From the NCBI GenBank assembly GCA_004554555.1, contig SFLN01000068.1, positions 1 to 10,503 on the forward strand: a stretch of 10,503 nt of DNA, given 5' to 3'. Positions 1 to 5,511 of the stretch are shown here, in pieces. The notes below the pieces were generated by a model, which did no database searches, had not been told where the DNA came from, and saw nothing but the letters and a program-made list of their open reading frames with translations. The stretch comes from [Eubacterium] saphenum (GTDB taxonomy: Bacteria; Bacillota; Clostridia; Oscillospirales; Ruminococcaceae). The position numbers and the translations under genes are program-made. How positions within the stretch are numbered: position 1 is the stretch's first letter; each line of letters starts with the position of its first letter.

Positions 1-54
1 AACAACTCCAGGATTAGATAATACAACGATTTCTTCTTTACTAATAAATTCCAT
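1..54 (-). CDS. N-terminal fragment of a leftward gene, possibly a cupin-domain protein
   Basis: Only the first 18 codons are inside the window; the gene continues past the left edge. The ATG is read leftward from position 54 and has a full AGGAGG ribosome binding site six bases upstream (61-66), so the start is secure. The visible residues begin MEFISKEEIVVLSNPGVV. From memory this resembles the start of small cupin-domain proteins of Firmicutes, whose next segment usually begins the beta-barrel, but 18 residues cannot establish the family. The codons are strikingly AT-rich (15 G/C in 54 bases), unlike the GC-rich genes to the right. A consensus promoter lies just upstream, so the gene need not depend on azlCD, although no terminator separates them. 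Confidence 0.5.
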   Translation of the reverse strand, partial: MEFISKEEIVVLSNPGVV

Positions 55-78
55 GATTAACCTCCTACAACTTCCAAT

Positions 79-88
79 TTATCGATAA
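79..88. promoter_or_regulatory. Palindrome at the predicted start of transcription, possible operator
   Basis: TTATCGATAA is a perfect 10-base palindrome covering the predicted start of transcription of the left-edge gene. Its position would suit a repressor site. There is no second copy in the window, and a short palindrome in AT-rich DNA can occur by chance. Confidence 0.2.
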
Positions 89-92
89 GTAT

Positions 93-121
93 ATTGTATC
101 ACAATCAAACAAAATTGTCAA
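93..121 (-). promoter_or_regulatory. Sigma-A type promoter of the left-edge gene
   Basis: Read on the minus strand: a -35 box TTGACA (116-121), a 17-base spacer and a -10 box TACAAT (93-98). Expected transcription start is near position 86, about 30 bases upstream of the start codon at 54. Confidence 0.8.
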
Positions 122-148
122 TAAATTTTTCACATTTAGAGCGAATTA

Positions 149-478
149 TTAAACAAAGCCCGCGAGCTGCATCACAAGCTCCGTGAGGAAAACGCCCGCG
201 CAGGCGCACACCGCAACCGTGAGCAGACCGCGCTCGAAAAACGCGAGAACGCACGCAACCAAAACTCCCGCGGCAGCGCTTATTATGTAGTTTCCGCTGT
301 AAAATACGGCGGGAATTGTCATCGCGCTCAAAACCGCGTAGGGTACATAGTACAAAAAGTCCAGCAGAAACCGCGACTTGATTTTCTTTCGAAACGCGGC
401 AAGCGGTATCATGCGGATAAGATAGGTCACCAGCGCCATTACCGCGACGCTTAAATAAAGATACGAGGCGTTGTTCAT
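149..478 (-). CDS. azlD: AzlD: small subunit of the branched-chain amino acid exporter
   Basis: The 109-residue protein is almost wholly hydrophobic, with about four membrane segments (roughly residues 5-25, 38-58, 63-80 and 85-105) and basic loops such as FRKKIKSR between the first and second. Length, hydropathy and position behind azlC fit AzlD, the small partner that works with AzlC in the plasma membrane to export branched-chain amino acids and analogues such as azaleucine. Its start codon overlaps the azlC stop in an ATGA arrangement, which implies translational coupling and a two-subunit complex. No terminator hairpin is visible after its stop at 149, so transcription may run into the next leftward gene. 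Confidence 0.85.
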   Translation of the reverse strand: MNNASYLYLSVAVMALVTYLIRMIPLAAFRKKIKSRFLLDFLYYVPYAVLSAMTIPAVFYSGNYIISAAAGVLVACVLAFFERGLLTVAVCACAGVFLTELVMQLAGFV

Positions 479-1212
479 TGTTCAGCCTCCTCGGGTTTTC
501 TCGGGAATAAAAGCGCTGCGAGTGCCGCGGCGATAACCGTGCAGATTATCACGGAAATGCCCGAAGAAATGCCGTCAAACAGCGGCACATAATAAATCAC
601 GCAGCTCAAAACCGCCGCCAGAACCGCCGTGAAAAGCACTCCCCTGCTCTTTTTTGAGGGCGGGATAACAATTGCGATAAACATTCCGTAAATAGCAATT
701 CCCAGCGCGGATTTCACGCCCTCGGGCAGAATTTCCCCCAAAAACGCGCCCGCCGCCGTTCCCGCAGCCCAGAAAATGTACGGAAGCGTTATCAGCCCGT
801 ACATATATTTTTTGTCGATTTCGCCGGTTTTTCCCGAAGCCACGGCGAAAATCTCGTCGGTTATGCCAAACGAAGAGATTATTCGGTGGAGCAGGTTGTA
901 GCGGCTGTTCAGCTTTTGCGACAACGACAGGCTCATCAGTGCGTAGCGGAGATTTATGATAAGCTGCGCCATCGCCATTTCAAGATAACCGCCGCCCGCG
1001 GCAATTATGGTGACGCCGGCAAGCTGTCCCGCGGAGGTCAAATTCGTCATCGAAATCAACACCGCGACAAGCGGCGGCAAGCCCATACTTACAGCGGTTA
1101 TTCCAAACGTGAACGACACCGACAAGTACCCCAGCGCAATCGGCAAACCGTCCCGAAAGCCCGTCATATAGCGCTCGGCGGTATCGTCGGAATTTGTTTT
1201 TTTATCTTTCAT
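475..1212 (-). CDS. azlC: AzlC: large subunit of the branched-chain amino acid exporter
   Basis: This 245-residue integral membrane protein has the family's usual length. The N-terminal block is typical of AzlC: residues 17-35 carry a GFRDGLPIALGY segment leading into a first membrane helix with the SFTFG stretch, followed by a short-helix region rich in small residues (LTSAGQLAG). A conserved-looking loop follows (INLRYALMSLSLS), then SFGITDEIF in mid-protein and further hydrophobic helices. The C-terminus is a short charged tail. The ATG at 1212 is preceded by an AAAGGGA ribosome binding site and a consensus promoter. azlD follows with a four-base overlap. In Bacillus subtilis related genes are controlled by AzlB, an Lrp-type regulator; no such regulator is encoded here. 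Confidence 0.88.
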   Translation of the reverse strand: MKDKKTNSDDTAERYMTGFRDGLPIALGYLSVSFTFGITAVSMGLPPLVAVLISMTNLTSAGQLAGVTIIAAGGGYLEMAMAQLIINLRYALMSLSLSQKLNSRYNLLHRIISSFGITDEIFAVASGKTGEIDKKYMYGLITLPYIFWAAGTAAGAFLGEILPEGVKSALGIAIYGMFIAIVIPPSKKSRGVLFTAVLAAVLSCVIYYVPLFDGISSGISVIICTVIAAALAALLFPRKPEEAEQ

Positions 1213-1243
1213 TTCATCAGTCCCTTTTCTTTATACAAATTAT

Positions 1244-1272
1244 ATTATACACCCTAGGGCAATTTTTGTCAA
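1244..1272 (-). promoter_or_regulatory. Sigma-A type promoter of azlCD with an internal palindrome
   Basis: On the minus strand the -35 box is TTGACA (1267-1272), the spacer is 17 bases and the -10 box is TATAAT (1244-1249), both perfect. The spacer contains the palindrome CCCTAGGG (1252-1259), a GC-rich island in AT-rich DNA that could be an operator. Start of transcription is expected near 1237. Confidence 0.85.
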
Positions 1273-1308
1273 TACGGTAAAGTTTTTGTCGGTCATTCGC
1301 GAAAGTAT

Positions 1309-1337
1309 TTGACATTTGAGGAAAATTGTGGTAAAAT
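1309..1337 (+). promoter_or_regulatory. Sigma-A type promoter of the comEA-like gene
   Basis: The -35 box is TTGACA (1309-1314), the spacer is 17 bases and the -10 box is TAAAAT (1332-1337), preceded by TGG as in extended -10 promoters. It fires away from the azlC promoter, with 36 bases between the two -35 boxes. Start of transcription is expected near 1344, leaving a leader of about 24 bases. Confidence 0.8.
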
Positions 1338-1367
1338 TAAAGTAAGATTTTGGAAAGGGGAACGAAA

Positions 1368-1895
1368 ATGCACGAAAAATCCGACAAAGCCGCGGTTTTT
1401 ATCAAGACGGCAATCCGCGTGGTTTTGGGCGCGCTGATTGTGATGGTGTTCATCAGAAACGCGTTCCCCGACGTTAAGCAAGCCGTGGTGCTCGAAAACG
1501 CAGCGGTTTCATCGGGAATTTCCTCCGAAAGCAGTTCGGGTTATTCCTCATCGGAAAGCGTTTCATCGGAGAGTTCGGTGATTGACAGAGTTGTTCCCGT
1601 TGAACCGACAGAGAGCGCTGATAATCCCGAAAGCAGCACGATTTCGCTGCCCGAGATTAGCCAAAGTACCGAAAATTCAAGCACTCCCGCACCGCAGGCT
1701 GCCTATAAAATCAACATAAACACCGCTCCCGCAGGCGAGCTTGTGAAGCTGAACGGCATCGGAGAAACCAAAGCCGCCGCAATCATCAAATACCGAAACG
1801 AACACGGCGGGTTCAAGAGCGTCGATGAAATCGTAAACGTTTCGGGTATCGGCGAGAAAACGCTCGAAAATATCCGTGATTTTATCACGGTTTAG
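1368..1895 (+). CDS. ComEA-like membrane-anchored helix-hairpin-helix DNA-binding protein
   Basis: The ATG at 1368 is chosen over an in-frame TTG at 1350 because the GGAAAGGGG ribosome binding site (1352-1360) lies seven bases before it and overlaps the TTG. The 175-residue product has three parts. A basic N-terminus with one hydrophobic segment (about 8-29) probably anchors it in the membrane. A low-complexity linker rich in Ser, Glu and Pro spans about 40-110. A tandem helix-hairpin-helix domain (113-175) carries the NINTA start, LNGIGETKA, GGFKSVDEI and VSGIGEKTL motifs. This C-terminal domain is that of ComEA, the surface receptor for double-stranded DNA in transformation. The SLBB-type oligomerisation region found between anchor and DNA-binding domain in Bacillus ComEA appears to be absent. 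comEC is not adjacent. Function in DNA uptake is inferred from family. Confidence 0.8.
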   Translation: MHEKSDKAAVFIKTAIRVVLGALIVMVFIRNAFPDVKQAVVLENAAVSSGISSESSSGYSSSESVSSESSVIDRVVPVEPTESADNPESSTISLPEISQSTENSSTPAPQAAYKININTAPAGELVKLNGIGETKAAAIIKYRNEHGGFKSVDEIVNVSGIGEKTLENIRDFITV

Positions 1896-1903
1896 ATTTT
1901 TTT
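1874..1903 (+). terminator. Probable intrinsic terminator overlapping the comEA-like stop codon
   Basis: CCGTGAT (1874-1880), loop TTT, then ATCACGG (1884-1890) form a seven-pair stem followed by a T-rich run TTTAGATTTTTTT (1891-1903). The stem encodes the last codons of the gene and the stop lies in the T-rich run. The stem is short and the first T run is interrupted, so it may leak. Confidence 0.5.
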
Positions 1904-1924
1904 CGCGAAAACATCATAATCCCC

Positions 1925-1953
1925 TTGATTTTTTTATCGAATTATGTTATAAT
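1925..1953 (+). promoter_or_regulatory. Sigma-A type promoter of the sugar kinase-dprA-MATE unit
   Basis: The -35 box is TTGATT (1925-1930), the spacer is 17 bases and the -10 box is TATAAT (1948-1953). It lies directly behind the comEA-like terminator. Start of transcription is expected near 1960, about 39 bases before the kinase ATG. Confidence 0.75.
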
Positions 1954-1998
1954 ATTTCCAAATTTAAAAAATTTCAAGCGATTTAAAGGAGTAAAAAA

Positions 1999-3021
1999 AT
2001 GGGAAAATCATTTGATTTGCTGGCATTCGGAGAGCTTTTGCTCAGACTTTCTCCCCCCAACAACGAGAGAATTGTAAACTGCGATACCTTCAACAAGCAG
2101 GTTGGCGGCGCTGAATTGAACGTTGTTTCGGGCGCGGCTCTGCTCGGACTTCGCACGGGTATTATCACAAAGCTCCCCGCAAACGATGTCGGCAAATACG
2201 TCAAGAACCGCATTCGTTTCGGCGGCGTCAGCGACGACTACATAACCTACGACGACAGCAAAAATTCACGTCTGGGTATCTATTTCTACGAATACGGCGC
2301 TCACCCGAGAAAGCCCGGCATCGTTTACGACAGACAGAACACTTCCGTTAACAGCATCAATCTCGATGACTATGATGACGAGATGTTCAAGTCCGCGCGC
2401 TGCTTCCACACAACGGGAATTACCCTCGCGCTCGGTCAGAAAACGCGTGACGCCGCTATCGAGATGATAAAGCGCTTCAAGGCAAACGGCGCGCTCATTT
2501 CGTTCGACGTTAACTTCCGCCTCAACCTCTGGAGCGGCGAAGAAGCAAGAAAGTGCATTGAGCAGATTTTGCCGTATATCGACATTTTCTTCTGCTCCGA
2601 GGACACCGCGCGTCTTACCTTCGGCAAAACCGGCGATGTGTACGAGATTATGAAGAGTTTCTGCAGCGAATATCCTATTTCAATTATGTGTGCAACGCAG
2701 AGAGTTGTCCACAGCCCGAAAATCCACACCTTCGGCTCGGTTATCTACAACTCAAAAGAGGACAAGTTCTACGAGGAAGAGCCTTACCGCAATATCGAGG
2801 TTGTTGACCGTATAGGCAGCGGCGACGCGTATATTTCTGGCGTGCTCGCGGGACTGCTTTCAAGCAACCTTTCGTGCGAAACCGCGCTGAAATACGGCAA
2901 CGCGACAGGTTCCGTCAAGAACACGATTGTCGGCGACCTGCCCTCGTCTGACCTCAAGGAAATCAAACGCATTATCGACGAGCACAACTCCACCGGTCCG
3001 CAGACCGAAATGAACCGCTAA
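1999..3021 (+). CDS. PfkB-family sugar kinase, probably 2-dehydro-3-deoxygluconate kinase
   Basis: The 340-residue cytoplasmic enzyme belongs to the ribokinase/PfkB family, which transfers phosphate from ATP to a sugar or sugar acid. The N-terminal strand reads LLAFGELLLRLSPP. The substrate-side glycine motif is QVGGAELNVVSGAALLG (34-50). The C-terminal signature is DRIGSGDAYISGVLAG (270-285), in which Asp276 is the expected catalytic base and the usual GAGD is GSGD. The whole protein, including the STGPQTEMNR tail, resembles clostridial proteins annotated as 2-dehydro-3-deoxygluconokinase (KdgK), which would put it in uronate or pectin-sugar breakdown. No aldolase (kdgA) or uronate gene is adjacent, so the substrate is unproven and fructokinase or another sugar kinase remains possible. 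The AAAGGAG ribosome binding site (1985-1991) fixes the ATG. dprA begins 23 bases after the stop and is likely cotranscribed. Confidence 0.85.
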   Translation: MGKSFDLLAFGELLLRLSPPNNERIVNCDTFNKQVGGAELNVVSGAALLGLRTGIITKLPANDVGKYVKNRIRFGGVSDDYITYDDSKNSRLGIYFYEYGAHPRKPGIVYDRQNTSVNSINLDDYDDEMFKSARCFHTTGITLALGQKTRDAAIEMIKRFKANGALISFDVNFRLNLWSGEEARKCIEQILPYIDIFFCSEDTARLTFGKTGDVYEIMKSFCSEYPISIMCATQRVVHSPKIHTFGSVIYNSKEDKFYEEEPYRNIEVVDRIGSGDAYISGVLAGLLSSNLSCETALKYGNATGSVKNTIVGDLPSSDLKEIKRIIDEHNSTGPQTEMNR

Positions 3022-3044
3022 AAACCCGTTTGGGAGGAATTATT

Positions 3045-3983
3045 TTGTCCGAAACAGCCAAAGCAAGCTCCGTTGAAATTTGGTTGTGGCTGCTTATGGT
3101 TATGGCGCCGCACAACCCGAAAACCGCGCTGATCTTGTCGCAGTTTGATTACAACGCAAAAGCTGCTGCCCAAGCTGTACGCGACGGAGAAATTCCTTTT
3201 CTTTCGGAAGAAGAACAGCGCAGAGCTGCCGAAATCAGAAGCGGCGCGGTGCAAAGCGTGCTGGCAGTTTGCGAGGAGCAAAATATCGATATCATCACGC
3301 TTGACGATGAAAGATACCCGCGGCTGCTCCGAAACATCGAAAACCCGCCTGTCGTGCTGTTTTGCGCGGGAGATATCGGCGTGCCGGACGATGCGTTCAC
3401 TCTTTCGGTTGTCGGGACAAGATTTGCTTCGGATTACGGCTATTCGGTGACAAAATCGCTGATTTCTTCGCTGACAAAACTCGGCGCTGTGATAACAAGC
3501 GGGCTTGCGGTCGGGCTGGACTCGGCTGCGCACAAAGCCTGTCTTGACGCGGGCGGACGAACAATCGGTGTTTGCGGGTGCGGGATTTTGGTGGATTACC
3601 CCAAGGGAAGCGGCACTCTGAAGCGGAAAATCGTTGAGCAGGGCGGTGCAGTTATAAGCGAGCTGCTGCCTTTTACAAAGCCGTCCGGCGGTTATTTTCA
3701 GCACAGAAACCGCATTATTTCGGGACTTTCTACGGGAACACTGATTCTCGAAGCGGGCGAAAGCAGCGGCTGTCTGCTCACGGCGCAGCACGCGCTCGAA
3801 CAGGGACGCGAGATTTTTGCCGTTCCCCCGCACAACATTCTGGACGCGCGTTTTGCGGGAACATCGGCGCTTATTCGCGATGGAGCGGTTCCCGTGTTCA
3901 GCTATATCGATATCGTGAGAACGTTGATGAAAAGCGGAAGTCTGAGCGATTATCTGAGAAAAATTCTCGGTGAAAACGAGTAA
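3045..3983 (+). CDS. dprA: DprA, RecA loader for natural transformation
   Basis: DprA binds incoming single-stranded DNA in the cytoplasm and loads RecA on it. A TTG start at 3045 is chosen because GGGAGG (3032-3037) lies seven bases upstream; another in-frame TTG at 3030 overlaps that site. The 312-residue product has an alpha-helical N-terminal part (1-75), then the Rossmann-like DprA domain (about 85-290). Its motifs are all in order: VVGTRFASDYG (122-132), SGLAVGLDSAAH (152-163), YPKGSGTL (185-192), the RNRIISGLS signature (221-229), EAGESSGCLLTA (236-247) and a final LIRDGAV (276-282). Only about 22 residues follow, so the C-terminal winged-helix domain of longer DprA proteins is missing. 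It is sandwiched between a sugar kinase and a MATE gene rather than next to topA, a common neighbour in other Firmicutes. Confidence 0.93.
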   Translation: MSETAKASSVEIWLWLLMVMAPHNPKTALILSQFDYNAKAAAQAVRDGEIPFLSEEEQRRAAEIRSGAVQSVLAVCEEQNIDIITLDDERYPRLLRNIENPPVVLFCAGDIGVPDDAFTLSVVGTRFASDYGYSVTKSLISSLTKLGAVITSGLAVGLDSAAHKACLDAGGRTIGVCGCGILVDYPKGSGTLKRKIVEQGGAVISELLPFTKPSGGYFQHRNRIISGLSTGTLILEAGESSGCLLTAQHALEQGREIFAVPPHNILDARFAGTSALIRDGAVPVFSYIDIVRTLMKSGSLSDYLRKILGENE

Positions 3984-3999
3984 AATTGCAAATAATATC

Positions 4000-4017
4000 G
4001 GCGGGGGCAACCCCGCC
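4000..4017 (+). other. GC-rich hairpin with a GCAA tetraloop between dprA and the MATE gene
   Basis: GGCGGGG (4000-4006) and CCCCGCC (4011-4017) form a seven-pair stem closed by GCAA, a GNRA-type tetraloop. No T run follows, so it is not a standard terminator. It lies 25 bases before the MATE start. CCTT (4016-4019), overlapping its 3' arm, could instead pair with the AAGG (4030-4033) of the MATE ribosome binding site. It may protect the mRNA end or tune downstream expression. Confidence 0.5.
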
Positions 4018-4041
4018 TTAACTACTGAAAAGGATAGAAAA

Positions 4042-5451
4042 ATGTCGGAAAATGTAAAAGAGAACCCTTTGGGGTGTGAGCCGGTCGGGAAACTGATGGT
4101 GAAATTTGCCGTGCCGAGTATAATCGCAATGCTTGTCGGCGCGCTCTACAACATTGTTGACCAGCTTTTCATCGGGCAAGCGGTCGGACTTTTGGGCAAC
4201 TCCGCGACAAACGTTGCCTTTCCGCTGTCGATGTCGTGCATTTCGCTGGCGCTGCTCTTCGGAATAGGCGGAGCGTCCTGCTTCAACCTCGCAATGGGCA
4301 AGGGCGAAACCGAAAAAGCGCCGCTTTTCATCGGCAACTCCATCACAATGCTCACGGTTTGCGGAGTGGTTTTGTCGGTGATAACGCTCAGCTTCCTCAC
4401 ACCGATGCTGCGGCTTTTCGGCTCACCCGATGACGTTCTCCCCTACGCGCAGGACTATGTGCAAATCTCGGCGTTCGGCTTCCCGTTCCTCATCGTTTCA
4501 ACCGGCGGCGGGCACTTAATCCGCGCCGACGGAAGCCCGCGTATGACGATGTTCTGCAACCTCATCGGCGCGGTCATCAACACGATTTTGGACGCGGTTT
4601 TCGTGCTCGGACTGAACTGGGGTATGAAAGGCGCGGCGCTTGCGACAATTATCGGGCAGATTATTTCCACGGCAATTGTTGTCGCGTATCTTTTCCGATT
4701 TAAAACGGTAAAGCTCTCCCTTCACCACTTCAAGATAAATCTTCGCACAACCCTCAGGGTTGCCTCAATCGGCGCAGCTTCGTTTTTCAACCAAATCGCG
4801 ATGATGATTGTGCAGATTGTCCTCAACAACTCGCTCAAAAACTACGGCGCGCTGTCGATTTACGGCGACGCAATTCCGCTTGCGTGCGCGGGAATTGTGA
4901 TGAAAGTGAACCAAGTGATTTTCTCCGTGGTAATCGGTCTGGGACAAGGCTCTCAGCCGATTGAGAGCTTCAACTACGGCGCGCGGAAATACGGCAGAGT
5001 GCGAAAAGCGTATATGCTTGCGCTCGGGATTGCCGCGGCAATTTCGGTTGCTTCTTTTGTAGCGTATCAACTTTTCCCGCGCGAAATTCTGTCGCTTTTC
5101 GGCAGCGATGAACCCGAAATCTACTTTGAATTCGGCGTGAAATTTTTCCGCATTTTCCTGCTTTTAACGCCGCTTGTCTGCATTCAGCCCGTAACCGCAA
5201 CCTTCTTCACCTCAATCGGAAAGCCGATTAAAGGCATTTTCCTCTCGCTCACAAGGCAGATAATTTTCTTTTTGCCGCTTTTGATTGTGCTGCCGCTGTT
5301 CTACGGGATTGACGGAATTTTGTACACGGGACCTGTCGCGGATTTGATTTCCGCAGTGGTTGCGCTTTTGATGGCGCTTTTCGAGTTCAAGGCAATGCGA
5401 AAGCTTGAAAACAGCCTGCCAAAATCCAACGAGCTTATCGACAAGCAGTAA
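4042..5451 (+). CDS. MATE-family multidrug/cation antiporter (first of two)
   Basis: The protein starts at the ATG at 4042, behind a GAAAAGGA ribosome binding site (4027-4034), and has 469 residues. An open frame upstream to 3970 overlaps dprA and has no matching site. It is a polytopic membrane protein with about 12 hydrophobic segments in two homologous halves, the layout of MATE exporters that use a Na+ or H+ gradient to expel cationic drugs. The first helix has the family motif LYNIVDQLFIG with its membrane-embedded Asp. GMKGAALATIIGQ lies at the end of the first half, and YGARKYGRVRKA and GIDGILYTGPVAD in the second half are also typical. The subgroup looks like MepA/NorM-type proteins of Clostridia; substrate unknown. 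It is the last gene of the kinase-dprA unit and is followed by a strong terminator. Confidence 0.9.
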   Translation: MSENVKENPLGCEPVGKLMVKFAVPSIIAMLVGALYNIVDQLFIGQAVGLLGNSATNVAFPLSMSCISLALLFGIGGASCFNLAMGKGETEKAPLFIGNSITMLTVCGVVLSVITLSFLTPMLRLFGSPDDVLPYAQDYVQISAFGFPFLIVSTGGGHLIRADGSPRMTMFCNLIGAVINTILDAVFVLGLNWGMKGAALATIIGQIISTAIVVAYLFRFKTVKLSLHHFKINLRTTLRVASIGAASFFNQIAMMIVQIVLNNSLKNYGALSIYGDAIPLACAGIVMKVNQVIFSVVIGLGQGSQPIESFNYGARKYGRVRKAYMLALGIAAAISVASFVAYQLFPREILSLFGSDEPEIYFEFGVKFFRIFLLLTPLVCIQPVTATFFTSIGKPIKGIFLSLTRQIIFFLPLLIVLPLFYGIDGILYTGPVADLISAVVALLMALFEFKAMRKLENSLPKSNELIDKQ

Positions 5452-5464
5452 AATTGCACAAAAA

Positions 5465-5499
5465 CACCGGCGAAGCAAAACCCCGCCGGTGATTTTTTT
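5465..5499. terminator. Bidirectional intrinsic terminator between convergent genes
   Basis: CACCGGCG (5465-5472) and CGCCGGTG (5484-5491) form an eight-pair GC-rich stem with an 11-base loop. On the plus strand it is followed by ATTTTTTT (5492-5499), ending the MATE transcript. On the minus strand it is followed by five T (complement of 5460-5464), ending the KAP NTPase transcript, whose stop codon lies at 5512-5514. Confidence 0.85.
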
Positions 5500-5511
5500 G
5501 GTTGAATGAAA

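Noticed and set aside
1500..1700. Ser-codon-rich stretch in the comEA-like gene as a tandem DNA repeat
   Set aside because: Codons and unit lengths vary (tca, tcc, agc, tcg); it is low-complexity protein sequence and no exact tandem unit is present.
2805..2860. GSGD in place of GAGD in the sugar kinase signature as a sign of inactivity
   Set aside because: The catalytic Asp and anion-hole glycines are kept, and Ala/Ser variation here is tolerated in PfkB-family kinases.
3018..4010. 330-codon open frame on the minus strand opposite dprA
   Set aside because: It mirrors the well-supported dprA gene, reads as a Gln/Arg/His-rich low-information protein, and has no ribosome binding site or promoter of its own. 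Long antisense frames are expected in GC-rich codon usage.
3970..4041. Start of the first MATE gene at 3970, overlapping dprA
   Set aside because: The extension encodes the hairpin region and lacks membrane-protein character; the ATG at 4042 has a clear ribosome binding site and fits the usual MATE N-terminus.
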